A stretch of 64,000 nucleotides of DNA. It comes from Campylobacterota bacterium. GTDB lineage: Bacteria > Campylobacterota > Campylobacteria > Campylobacterales > Sulfurimonadaceae. The DNA lies in assembly GCA_040752835.1 (NCBI GenBank), contig JBFMGG010000007.1, forward strand, positions 372,001 to 436,000. Reading direction: 5' to 3'. Shown here piece after piece: positions 34,482-43,051 of this stretch. Position 1 is the stretch's first letter. The number at the start of each line of letters is the position of its first letter. A program made the translations under genes and the position numbers. The notes under the pieces are model-generated. The model was not told where the DNA came from. It saw only the letters and a list, made by a program, of their open reading frames with translations, and searched no databases.

Positions 34482-34850
34482 TTAGCGGCTGAGAACGATT
34501 CCGACCGCCTTGAGAAGCTGCTCGGGTACGAACGGCTTGACGATCCATCCGGTTGCTCCGACCGCCTTTCCTTTGGCTTTCATGTCGTCGTTCTTTTCGG
34601 TAGTGAGGGTCAGAATCGGGGTTTTGGCGTACGAGGGAAGCTTGCGCAGTTCCACGATCAGGTCAAATCCGTTCATGTTGGGCATGTTGATGTCGGTCAC
34701 GATCAGGTCGAACACCGTCGCTTTGGCTTTTTCGAGACCGTCGGCACCGTCGATCGCTTCGGTGACGTCGGGGTATCCCCCTTCGTTCAGGGCGTATTTG
34801 ACCATGTCGCGCAGCATATTGGAATCGTCAACAATCAAAATCTTTGGCAT
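34482..34850 (-). CDS. cheY: Chemotaxis response regulator CheY
   Basis: This 122-residue single receiver domain presumably carries the CheA signal to the flagellar switch or another output. The acidic pair (IVDDSNMLR), acceptor (LIVTDINMPNMNG), Thr (ILTLTTE) and Lys (WIVKPFVPE) are in place. It sits between the cheZ-like gene and cheA. As it comes from a CheA without a fused receiver, this is likely the main phosphate acceptor of this system. Confidence 0.93.
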   Translation of the reverse strand: MPKILIVDDSNMLRDMVKYALNEGGYPDVTEAIDGADGLEKAKATVFDLIVTDINMPNMNGFDLIVELRKLPSYAKTPILTLTTEKNDDMKAKGKAVGATGWIVKPFVPEQLLKAVGIVLSR

Positions 34851-34871
34851 ATTTTTCTCCGTATTTGGGTA

Positions 34872-35729
34872 TTAAAACAACGTAAAGTCGTCGATATCGA
34901 CCTGCTCAGGTTTGCACCCTTGCATGGCATCCTCATGGCCCATCGCGTAATCGCGCTGTTCTTGGATCGTGTAAAACGGTACGAGTCTGGCTTTGAGCTC
35001 GTCTTGCTCGGCCATGCTGACGCTGCATCCGTTTTCGCGGGCATGGGCGATGTCGTCTTCCATGATCTTGCTGATCCCGTCGATCATCTGGGTGATCCGG
35101 TCTTCGCACTGGAGCACCATGATGAAACCGAACATCGCCTTGATCACCTCGTCGGTCCGGGAGAGGATCGAGTGGGTCATGTTCCACGACTCTTCCAGAT
35201 CGTTGAACTCTTCGGGGACGATCTGGGTTTTGAGGGCGGTCAGTTTTTCGTAGGCGACCGCGGCGTCCTTGTGGATTGCGCGCATCTCTTCGACCCGCTC
35301 TTCGAAGATGGTCTCGATTTCACGCGTGCTTTCGCGCATGCTCTGTTTGATCCCCTCGAGGTTTGCCTGATGGACGCCGGTATCGACGCTAAAGCGGCTG
35401 AGGATCTCCCGGAGGCGGCGAGTTCGGGCTTTTTGGTCGATATGGTTCCGGTAGGCTTCGAGCATCGCCGGGAGACGTTCGAGCCGTTTGCGGTCGATCC
35501 ACGCGCTGAACGAATCCGGGACGAGTCGCCGTTCGCTCTCGGGGTCATTCAGCGCGATGATGAAAAAGCACTCTTTGGGATCGACGAAAGCGCCTGCGTA
35601 CTCGGCGTGTTCGAGCCCGCATACCAAAACGTCGCATCCCTTCTCCCGTGCGTCGACCGGAGCGAAACCGCTCCCCTCGAGTGAGGGGAACCGCTCTTCG
35701 TCTTCTAACAAATTCCAGAGGGTATTCAT
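34872..35729 (-). CDS. CheZ-like phosphatase with extra N-terminal domain
   Basis: This is a 285-residue protein and the first gene of the che operon. The C-terminal half is a long helical hairpin ending in FGFIMVLQCEDRITQMIDGI; the D-x3-Q in EDRITQ matches the catalytic Asp/Gln spacing of CheZ (DLTGQ). The N-terminal about 110 residues look like a receiver-type fold without acceptor (CDVLVCGLEHAEYAGAFV, FFIIALNDPES). The protein ends in DIDDFTLF, an acidic-aromatic tail also met elsewhere in the cluster; E. coli CheZ has a C-terminal CheY-binding peptide. It probably dephosphorylates CheY-P. The match is by motif and position, so the call is likely rather than certain. Confidence 0.7.
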   Translation of the reverse strand: MNTLWNLLEDEERFPSLEGSGFAPVDAREKGCDVLVCGLEHAEYAGAFVDPKECFFIIALNDPESERRLVPDSFSAWIDRKRLERLPAMLEAYRNHIDQKARTRRLREILSRFSVDTGVHQANLEGIKQSMRESTREIETIFEERVEEMRAIHKDAAVAYEKLTALKTQIVPEEFNDLEESWNMTHSILSRTDEVIKAMFGFIMVLQCEDRITQMIDGISKIMEDDIAHARENGCSVSMAEQDELKARLVPFYTIQEQRDYAMGHEDAMQGCKPEQVDIDDFTLF

Positions 35730-35757
35730 TACCGTATCCTTTTAAAACTACGGTGTC

Positions 35758-35791
35758 AGTATTCCGTATTAGTGTTGCAATATTGTGGCAA
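35758..35791 (-). promoter_or_regulatory. Cluster box + -10, before the che operon
   Basis: Minus strand: TTGCCAC-N4-TTGCAAC-N10-AATACT, with the -10 28 bases before the ATG at 35729. Confidence 0.77.
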
Positions 35792-35858
35792 AACGGTTGT
35801 TTCGCCGTCCGTGAAAAAAGGGGTGGCGGGGGTGAAGCGCCTAAGGCGATTCACGTGG

Positions 35859-38243
35859 TTAAAAACTCTCCCAGATATCATCGCTCTCATGTTTGACCGG
35901 CGGCTTGGGAGCCGTATGGGCAGGTTTGACAGAAGCCCGGATCGCAGGACGTACGGGTGTAGGGGAAGGGCGCGCAGTACCATGGGCGGCGTGTGTCGGG
36001 TGTTCGGAAACCTGCTGGGTCTGTGCGCAGGCGTTTGCGCGGACCTTGTTGAGTGATGCAAACACTTTGGCGGTGTCGTTTTCGATCTCTTTGGCGATCC
36101 GTCCGAGCTCTTCGTGTGTGGCTCCCGCTTTTTCGCGGTTGATGTACTCCTGAACCTTCTGGTGGACGTGGGCATGGTTGGAGAGGAGTTCGTTCCATTC
36201 GGAGCCTTGGGCATAACTCTCGTTGCTGTGGGCCTGGATCCATTTACCAAGATCGCACTGGTGCTCGTTCGTGACCGTCCATGCGGTGACGCTCTCTTTG
36301 AGTTTGCCGAAGTTGTTGTTTTTGAAATTGATGTGGTCGAATTTGAGTTTGTTCGTTTCGAACATCATGTCGATTCGGCAGACGCGGTTTTCGGACTCTT
36401 TGCGGTATTTGGTCTTTGCCGAGGTCGCGCTGAGGGTTTGCGACATCCCCAGAATCTCTTCGCTGAGCTTGCTCACTTCGCCCGCAAGCGACGCGTTTTG
36501 CTGCGTCATCTGATCGAGCTGCGCGACGGCGGAATTGATCTGGTTGATCCCCGCCATCTGTTCGCGGCTGCCGTTGGCGACGTCCTGGACCAGCTGGGTC
36601 GTGTGGGAGATTTTCTGGTTGATGACGTCGAACCCTTTCATCATGTTTTCGCTCACCGCCAGACCGTCTTTGGATTTGGCGTTGGCCAGTTCGGCGAGTT
36701 CTTTGATCTGCGAGGCGGCGTCGGCGCTGCGGTTGGCGAGGTTGCGCACTTCCTGGGCGACGACGGCGAACCCTTTGCCCGCTTCGCCTGCGGTGGCCGC
36801 TTCGACGGCGGCATTGAGCGAGAGGATATTGGTCTGGAAGGCGATGTTTTCGATGATGGCAACCGCTTCGTTGATCGCCTGGGTCGCTTTGCTGATCTCG
36901 TTCATCGACATGACCGTCGTATCGGCGAGGGCTTTGCCTTCGCTGGCGGCCTGTTCGGTTTCACGTGCCAGCGACGCCATTTCGGAGGCTTTCTGGCTGT
37001 TGGCCGAGATGTTGCTGGTGAGCTCTTCGATCGCGGCGGCGGTCTCTTCGAGACTTGAGGCCTGCGTGTTGCTCGATCCGGAGAGATCGTTGCTCGCGTT
37101 CGAGAGGGTGGTCGCCCCCTGGTTGAGGGCGATGCCGTTTTTGGAAAGGAGGGCCATGAAATCGCCGATGCTTTCGCTGAGCACCTGCAGGCTCGTCATC
37201 ATCCCGCCGAGTTCGCCGGAGTATTTGCCCGTCTCGAATTCGACGGCGAAATCGCTGGTCCCCAGAGCCGACATGACGCGCGAGATTTCGGCGGTCGCTT
37301 TTTCCATTTCGGCCAGGGCGGTGTTGAAACCGTTGATAGCTTGTTGAAGATTCGGGCTTCCCGCCTGGATTTTGATCCTGCTCGAAACAAACCCGATCGC
37401 CATCATCTCGCTGACACGGCGGATATCGTCGATCGCCGCTTTGTCTTGTTGGGCGATTGCGTCGAGTTTCTTCATGTAGCCGTTGAACAAGTGCGAGATT
37501 TCTCCCATCTCATCTTTTGAATGGATCGGAAGCTGATACTTCGTATCGTTGGAGTTTTGTATTGATAAAAAACCTTCCTTGACGTTGTTTATGCTCTTCA
37601 TAATCGATCGGATAACCATTGTTCCGATAACGAAAAGAGCCGAACCGGACAGGATGAGCAAGGTTATGACTAGAATTCTAGACATTTCATAAATTTCGGC
37701 TGCTTTGTCTTTTTCGGCTTTTGCTACTTTTAATTGCAATTCTATCAGGGCCGAAATTTTCTCACCGATGGGGTCAATCATGGGATAAAGCTCTTGAACG
37801 CTGATATTTGCGACAAGCTGAGCATCTCGAGCATGACACGCTTGTAAAATTTTTTCAGAAATTTCATTTCCTCTGGTCATCAAAATTTCTGCCTCTTTGG
37901 CCAACTTGGCTTCTTCGGGTGTTAAAGTAGTGGACATATATGCTTTCCAGTTCTCGTCTACCACTTTTTTCGCATCATCGATATTTTTCGCACAGTCGTT
38001 GAAACTGATATTTCCGTTGCGCGTTTTGTGGGTTGTGTCAACGATATTCACCGCATACGCATCAGCGATTTTTTTAAGTTGTTCCAGAGGAACGACCCTG
38101 TCGTTATATACGGTTTCTAATCCTGCATTAACCTCGGCAAGTTTTAAAATACCGAACAAACCTATGACTATCGCTGTTAAAATACCTAGTGTGATAAGCA
38201 GATTTATTTTTGCTTTGATGAGCATGTTGTTTAGAAAATTCAA
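35859..38243 (-). CDS. Membrane chemoreceptor with CZB domain and WESF tail
   Basis: This is a 794-residue methyl-accepting chemotaxis protein. TM1 is at about 13-33, the periplasmic four-helix-type sensor at about 34-188, TM2 at about 190-212, then HAMP and a second HAMP-like region. The signalling hairpin tip reads [20 protein letters not shown] zinc-binding CZB domain follows (DHINFKNNNF, NEHQCDLGKWI, HVHQKV), then a Pro-rich flexible linker and the C-terminal peptide DDIWESF, which fits the xWxxF tether for CheR/CheB. It is monocistronic with its own cluster box at 38313-38346. The periplasmic ligand is unknown. Confidence 0.93.
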   Translation of the reverse strand: MNFLNNMLIKAKINLLITLGILTAIVIGLFGILKLAEVNAGLETVYNDRVVPLEQLKKIADAYAVNIVDTTHKTRNGNISFNDCAKNIDDAKKVVDENWKAYMSTTLTPEEAKLAKEAEILMTRGNEISEKILQACHARDAQLVANISVQELYPMIDPIGEKISALIELQLKVAKAEKDKAAEIYEMSRILVITLLILSGSALFVIGTMVIRSIMKSINNVKEGFLSIQNSNDTKYQLPIHSKDEMGEISHLFNGYMKKLDAIAQQDKAAIDDIRRVSEMMAIGFVSSRIKIQAGSPNLQQAINGFNTALAEMEKATAEISRVMSALGTSDFAVEFETGKYSGELGGMMTSLQVLSESIGDFMALLSKNGIALNQGATTLSNASNDLSGSSNTQASSLEETAAAIEELTSNISANSQKASEMASLARETEQAASEGKALADTTVMSMNEISKATQAINEAVAIIENIAFQTNILSLNAAVEAATAGEAGKGFAVVAQEVRNLANRSADAASQIKELAELANAKSKDGLAVSENMMKGFDVINQKISHTTQLVQDVANGSREQMAGINQINSAVAQLDQMTQQNASLAGEVSKLSEEILGMSQTLSATSAKTKYRKESENRVCRIDMMFETNKLKFDHINFKNNNFGKLKESVTAWTVTNEHQCDLGKWIQAHSNESYAQGSEWNELLSNHAHVHQKVQEYINREKAGATHEELGRIAKEIENDTAKVFASLNKVRANACAQTQQVSEHPTHAAHGTARPSPTPVRPAIRASVKPAHTAPKPPVKHESDDIWESF

Positions 38244-38312
38244 AGGACTAATCCCCCTCTAAGATTGTTGTGCATTCTGAACTCCTTGCAGATCGGTATA
38301 TAAGATGGCGGA

Positions 38313-38346
38313 ACTATAAAGAAACAGTGTTGCGTTTTTGTTGCAA
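38313..38346 (-). promoter_or_regulatory. Cluster box + -10, before the CZB receptor gene
   Basis: Minus strand: TTGCAAC-N4-ACGCAAC-N10-TATAGT, with the -10 69 bases before the ATG at 38243. The second repeat has two changes (TT to AC). Confidence 0.7.
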
Positions 38347-38365
38347 AATCGGTTTATTTTTTTTG

Positions 38366-39718
38366 TCAGAAAGCAAAAATATCGTCTATGTCGCCGTCTT
38401 GATTCTCGATTGCCGGCTGAATTCCGAGCATGCTTTCGAGCATGGCCGCATTACTGATGATGGTATCGTTCATGTAATCCACGCTCGGAGCCCCATCGTA
38501 AAAAACGGTTTGGACCCAGTTCATCAGATCCATTCCGAAGGTTTTACAAAACATACCCAGCGATGCCGATTTTTCGATAAACGCCTCTATGCTGTCGTGT
38601 ATCGATGTCGCCAGGGAATTCAGTGCGCGGGAGATCGGATAGCTTTCGGGATACATCGATGCCGTTTTGGCGATACGGTCGAGATAATACGAAATTTCCG
38701 CTACTTCATCATCTGTGATGTAGCCGCTGCCGACCATCAGCAAATGGGTATTGAGTCGCGAGAGATACTCATTGATGTTTTCCAGGTCTTCGGGGTCCAT
38801 GTACTCGAACGTACGTATTTCTGCCGCGTCTGAAGTATCCAAAGAGGCGATATGGGAGATGCCTGCTTCCTCAGATGCGCTCAACCCGCCGTCAGATCCT
38901 TTTGTCTGCATATGCGCATTGTCGGGTATATGAACGCTTTCTTCCGTGATCTTGGCTTCTGGAAGAGGCGAAAGAATGCAGAGTTTGCTGCGGTTGCTTT
39001 TCATATTCGCGATTCCCGGCGTTTTTTTCAGTGCAGACTGGATCAGGGAAGTTTTGACTTTCGAAAGTCCTTCGATCGTGAAATAGAGATTGCTATCCGA
39101 TTCTTCAACCCAGATATGTGGTTTGACCGAACAGTCCAGGCAGAGCGTTCCGATATCGTGTATTGCCCGAACGGCATCGGAGAGTTCGGGAGTCGCATCA
39201 TGGGCTTTAAGAAGATAATATTCCCAAAACTCGGCCAGAACGTCATAATCCTTGACAAAAAAAGAGAGTGTCCGCGCATAGGTATTGTGGCCGAAAAGGT
39301 TATGCCCTTCGTGCAGCGAAAGATGGTGGCATCGCGCGTCGATAAGTGCGAGGTAGTTTTTTAGACGCGCGAGGAATATGTCGGGATTGATGGGTTTTCT
39401 GATGTAATCTTCGGCTCCGCTGTGCAAAATGTTTTTCTTTTGTTCGGCATTATCGGGGTCGGATATCGCAACGATCAGTACGTTGCTGTTTCGGGAACGG
39501 ATTCTTTTGACCGTTTCGACGCCGTCGAGTTCGGAAACGGCGATTTCGGTGAAAACGAGATGGAAGCGCTCGAGCTCACACAGCATCACCGCTTCGGCGC
39601 CGTTGTCGACGGTATGCACGGTAAGCTGTTGTTCTTTTTCCAGGGCATGGGTTTCGATGAGGCGTCGGATCGATTCACGGCTATGCGGATCACGGTCGAT
39701 AATAAGGATGTTTTTCAT
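38366..39718 (-). CDS. Receiver protein with Glu acceptor and unrecognised C-terminal domain
   Basis: This 450-residue cytosolic protein has an N-terminal receiver (ILIIDRDPHSRES; Lys in YIRKPIN) with Glu where the phosphoacceptor Asp should be (LVFTEIAVSELDG); such a change can mimic constant phosphorylation. A middle region (about 130-240) is unassigned. The last about 130 residues are helical and homologous to the end of the 48031-49143 protein (shared W-x3-V, Y-x-[ND]-[DN]-[ST]-x-IS[ND]-x7-LE pattern). It ends in DIDDIFAF. The gene follows a soluble chemoreceptor and a PAS gene and probably shares their transcript. Its role in the receptor complex is inferred. Confidence 0.75.
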   Translation of the reverse strand: MKNILIIDRDPHSRESIRRLIETHALEKEQQLTVHTVDNGAEAVMLCELERFHLVFTEIAVSELDGVETVKRIRSRNSNVLIVAISDPDNAEQKKNILHSGAEDYIRKPINPDIFLARLKNYLALIDARCHHLSLHEGHNLFGHNTYARTLSFFVKDYDVLAEFWEYYLLKAHDATPELSDAVRAIHDIGTLCLDCSVKPHIWVEESDSNLYFTIEGLSKVKTSLIQSALKKTPGIANMKSNRSKLCILSPLPEAKITEESVHIPDNAHMQTKGSDGGLSASEEAGISHIASLDTSDAAEIRTFEYMDPEDLENINEYLSRLNTHLLMVGSGYITDDEVAEISYYLDRIAKTASMYPESYPISRALNSLATSIHDSIEAFIEKSASLGMFCKTFGMDLMNWVQTVFYDGAPSVDYMNDTIISNAAMLESMLGIQPAIENQDGDIDDIFAF

Positions 39719-39812
39719 GTTTCTCCGATTGCGTAACCAAACGCTGTGTTGTCGTTATAAAAAGGTTAAAAAGATACCGCTGCGGCGAAGCCGCATGGAG
39801 CGATGGGGGGCT

Positions 39813-41204
39813 CTAGAAGCTTTCCCAGACATCGTCTTGTAGAACGACGGCAGGTTTGGAAGGAGGAGTGGAACGTTTTGACGGCATATTTGAAGGAGCG
39901 AAATGGCTTGAAGCCGGCATCGTTGGCTTGGGTGTGTTAACAGACGACAGAATCTTTGATTTGGCCGCAAAATTTTTATTGGATGCGTCTTCAACCATTG
40001 TCAGCGCTTTGCGAATCGTCGAATCGGCGATATTGTCGGCTTCGGAAGCTACTTTCGCGTTTTCTTGCGTCATCTGGTCGAGCTGGGTAACGGCGGTATT
40101 GATCTGGCTGATACCCTGCATCTGTTCACGGCTCGCGTTGCTGACGTCCTGGACGAGCATCGTGGTCTGCTCGATCTTTTCGGCGATCACTTCGAACCCT
40201 TTGGTAAGCTCGGTGGCGATGTTCATCCCCTCGTCCGATTTGGCGGCGGCCTGTTCGGCGAGGGATTTTATCTCTTTGGCGGCGTCGGCGCTGCGGTTGG
40301 CGAGGTTGCGCACTTCCTGGGCGACGACGGCGAACCCTTTGCCCGCTTCGCCTGCGGTGGCCGCTTCGACGGCGGCGTTGAGCGAGAGGATGTTCGTCTG
40401 GAACGCAATGTTTTCGATGATGGCGACGGCGTTGTTGATCGAACGGGTCGCCTCCTGGATCTCGGTCATCGCCGATGCGGTGCGGTTGGCGAGCTGGGCG
40501 CCGTGTTTGGCACTTTCGTCCGTTTGTGCCGCCATGCGGGCCATATCGTTGGCCTTTTGGGCGTTGTTTTGGACGTTGCTCGTCATCTCTTCCATCGCTG
40601 CTGCGGTCTCTTCGAGGCTTGCGGCTTGCTGGTTGCTCGCGGTAGAGAGAGATTCGACCGCCATTTTCAGCGTATTGGCGTCGTTTTGGAGTTCCAAACC
40701 GTTGCTCAGGGATGTCCCCAGCATATCGTTGATCGAATTTTGCATGGCGTTTAGTCCGACGATCAGCCGTTCCAGGATCCCCCCTTTTTCATCATCGGGA
40801 TTGAGATGGGCTGTAGGCGTGTAGTCGTGGCGTGCATAGCTTTCTAAAATCTCGTCGATTTGAAGGAAACGGGCACGGTTTATGCGAATCATATCGTTGA
40901 GTGTTTTTATGAACGAATTGAGCTCACCCGTTTCAGGTACCGCTTCGATAAATTCCGAGTACCATCCGTTTTTGACGCGTAACATGATGCGTTGGGCTTC
41001 GGCAACGGCGTACATGTCTTTGATGTTGCGATTGATGCACGCTTCGAGGCGGGAGGTAATGAGTTGGCCGACCGGGTGGAGTTTGTTGTCCGAAAACTGT
41101 TTATCGGCGTACGGATTGGTATTGCGTTTCCCCTCGATGATGTCGAAGGCGGTATTGAGCATATTTTCGAGCAGCTGGGCGTCTTTTGCGCTGATTCCGA
41201 ACAT
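39813..41204 (-). CDS. Soluble chemoreceptor with WESF tail
   Basis: This 463-residue methyl-accepting protein has no membrane helix. About 200 N-terminal residues form helices with a possible sensory or HAMP-like role ([20 protein letters not shown] onward). The signalling domain has the tip [19 protein letters not shown], then a flexible linker and the tail QDDVWESF for CheR/CheB docking. The start at 41204 follows AAGGAT; the frame is open upstream but overlaps the PAS gene in another frame. It lies 16 bases after a single-PAS protein, so the pair probably works as a two-part energy or redox receptor, as CetA/CetB do in Campylobacter. Confidence 0.92.
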   Translation of the reverse strand: MFGISAKDAQLLENMLNTAFDIIEGKRNTNPYADKQFSDNKLHPVGQLITSRLEACINRNIKDMYAVAEAQRIMLRVKNGWYSEFIEAVPETGELNSFIKTLNDMIRINRARFLQIDEILESYARHDYTPTAHLNPDDEKGGILERLIVGLNAMQNSINDMLGTSLSNGLELQNDANTLKMAVESLSTASNQQAASLEETAAAMEEMTSNVQNNAQKANDMARMAAQTDESAKHGAQLANRTASAMTEIQEATRSINNAVAIIENIAFQTNILSLNAAVEAATAGEAGKGFAVVAQEVRNLANRSADAAKEIKSLAEQAAAKSDEGMNIATELTKGFEVIAEKIEQTTMLVQDVSNASREQMQGISQINTAVTQLDQMTQENAKVASEADNIADSTIRKALTMVEDASNKNFAAKSKILSSVNTPKPTMPASSHFAPSNMPSKRSTPPSKPAVVLQDDVWESF

Positions 41205-41220
41205 TGGAATATCCTTTTTG

Positions 41221-41625
41221 TTAGTGAAGTGTTTTGTACAGTTCGACGGCCGAAGCGATTTCGTCTTCGGCGGGTTTTTTCCGGCACGACATGTAATAGC
41301 GTTTACCCTCGCGCATGACGGGAAAAACCGTTGCGTAGACCCAGTAAAAACCGTTCCCGCCCTTGACCGAATTTTTGACGAACCCGGTCCAGATTTTGCC
41401 CGATCTGACCGTATCCCAGAGGTCTTTAAACGCGGCACGGGGCATGTCGGGATGGCGGACGAGGTTGCGGGGTTTTCCTCTTAACTCATCGATTGAATAT
41501 CCGGCTACTTCGCAAAAATCGTTGTTGGCGAACGTGATGATACCTCTTTCATCGGTTTCGGATACGAGAAACGCTTCGGATGTCAGAACGCGTTCGGAGC
41601 CGTTGTAGGTAAAAATCTGTGACAT
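41221..41625 (-). CDS. Single-PAS protein of the aerotaxis (Aer/CetB) type
   Basis: This 134-residue protein consists of one PAS domain: [36 protein letters not shown], and [12 protein letters not shown]. The RHPDMP and W-x-G segments are typical of the FAD-binding PAS of Aer and CetB. No output domain is fused; the soluble chemoreceptor gene follows directly, so the PAS protein likely senses redox or oxygen state and passes it on by contact. The start MSQIFTY was chosen as the first Met before the domain; an ATG 12 bases upstream is also possible. The cluster box lies 77 bases upstream. Confidence 0.88.
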   Translation of the reverse strand: MSQIFTYNGSERVLTSEAFLVSETDERGIITFANNDFCEVAGYSIDELRGKPRNLVRHPDMPRAAFKDLWDTVRSGKIWTGFVKNSVKGGNGFYWVYATVFPVMREGKRYYMSCRKKPAEDEIASAVELYKTLH

Positions 41626-41702
41626 AAGGACAATCATCTCCTGAGTGGGTTGGTCGATTCTTCTGTTGCGGTTTGTCAAAAAAGAATCTTTTGGTACGAC
41701 GA

Positions 41703-41736
41703 ATTATCCGACATTAGTGTTGCAAGTTTGTGGCAA
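41703..41736 (-). promoter_or_regulatory. Cluster box + -10, before the PAS/soluble receptor operon
   Basis: Minus strand: TTGCCAC-N4-TTGCAAC-N10-GATAAT, with the -10 77 bases before the ATG at 41625. Confidence 0.78.
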
Positions 41737-41798
41737 TCGAAAGAGGATGCTGAAAAAGCGGGGATTTTCCCGCTTTTTCGAAGGTGCACGAGGAGTGG

Positions 41799-42911
41799 TT
41801 ATCGCCCTAGACGGCTGGAACGTTCTTCTTGCAGCATGGAGGTAAGAATACGGATCACCTCCTGGCTGGCCTCTTCGGCTTTTTTGAAATAAGTTGCAAC
41901 GTTTTCGGACTCCTGGGTACAGCTGTTGTTTTTAACACATTCGACAGCGGCGATGATATTGTCATGAACCGTTTTATGCGGTGCTTCAAGCCGTACAAAG
42001 CTCGGAGTCGTACCGAAGATTTTTTCACCGTTTCCGCCTTTTGCCCATCGGCCGAGACGGCAGTGGTGATGGTCGACGAATTCTTCTTCAAGACGCAGTG
42101 TAAATACGCTTTTATAACCTTTGGCTTTAAACAGCAGATGATCGAGTTTGACCAGAACCATGAACACCGAATAAAGAACGTTGGTCGATTCGCTGTCGAT
42201 CTCTTTTGCCTGTTCGTTTAGCTGATGAAGCGTTTGGCTGAATTCTTCGAGTTTTTGTGCGGACGATGAGGAGATGGTTTCCATGTTGGACGAACGTTCG
42301 TAGATCTCCACGGCATTTTGTTTCAGGCTCTGCACGCTGATTTCGACTTCCTGGGTCGCTTTTTGCGTCCGCTCTGCGAGCTTTCGGACTTCATCGGCGA
42401 CGACCGCGAATCCGCGTCCGTGCTCTCCGGCACGTGCGGCTTCGATCGCGGCGTTGAGAGCCAAGAGATTGGTCTGATCGGATATGTCTTTGATCAGGTT
42501 GATAATCTGGCTGATCGCGCTGACGCTTTCGTTTAATTGTGAGACTGACCCGTAGTTATCGGTAATATTGCCCACAAGCTCTTGTTGGACAGCGAGCAGT
42601 TCACGGATTTCGGCATTGATTTCAAGAACGTTTTCCCGGTTGCTTTTGTTGAGCCGTTCGATCGATTCGAGTTCGTGAACGTTCTCGGTGAGATCTTTTT
42701 GCAAAAGTGCAAGATCGGTCTGACATCCTGATGTAAGCCCTTCGGTCAGCTGGTGAACCAGTCGGCTCATCGCTACGTTGTCGCGCAAGCGGGAAATTTC
42801 TTGTTTGAGCTCCTCGTTTTCGCTTTCCAGCCGGCGGTTGTCGTTTTCAAGCCGTGTGATTGCCGCCTGCATCGGAACGGTGTCGACGGCGGTGTCGCGT
42901 TTAAAAAACAT
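41799..42911 (-). CDS. Soluble chemoreceptor with CZB domain (TlpD-like)
   Basis: This 370-residue cytosolic receptor has a short coiled coil ([20 protein letters not shown]), a signalling domain with the tip [19 protein letters not shown], and a C-terminal CZB zinc domain ([29 protein letters not shown]). This layout is that of Helicobacter pylori TlpD, which reports on reactive oxygen, zinc or energy state. The start at 42911 follows AAGGAG; upstream residues of the longer frame are non-family. It lacks the WESF tail and, unlike its neighbours, the cluster box; a standard sigma-70 promoter is present instead. Confidence 0.92.
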   Translation of the reverse strand: MFFKRDTAVDTVPMQAAITRLENDNRRLESENEELKQEISRLRDNVAMSRLVHQLTEGLTSGCQTDLALLQKDLTENVHELESIERLNKSNRENVLEINAEIRELLAVQQELVGNITDNYGSVSQLNESVSAISQIINLIKDISDQTNLLALNAAIEAARAGEHGRGFAVVADEVRKLAERTQKATQEVEISVQSLKQNAVEIYERSSNMETISSSSAQKLEEFSQTLHQLNEQAKEIDSESTNVLYSVFMVLVKLDHLLFKAKGYKSVFTLRLEEEFVDHHHCRLGRWAKGGNGEKIFGTTPSFVRLEAPHKTVHDNIIAAVECVKNNSCTQESENVATYFKKAEEASQEVIRILTSMLQEERSSRLGR

Positions 42912-42954
42912 AAAAAAAAAACTCCTTATTGATGATTTTGTGATCATAAGCAAC

Positions 42955-42982
42955 ATTATATAAAATAAAAATTAATTGTTAA
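42955..42982 (-). promoter_or_regulatory. Sigma-70 promoter of the TlpD-like gene
   Basis: Minus strand: TTAACA, 16 bases, TATAAT in a very AT-rich stretch, 43 bases before the ATG. No TTGCMAC repeats are present, in contrast to the surrounding genes. Confidence 0.6.
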
Positions 42983-43051
42983 TTTTATATTTAGCTTATA
43001 TAAAAGGCGACGCTATCGCCGCCTGCTCGAACGGTGCGATCTCCTCGGTCG

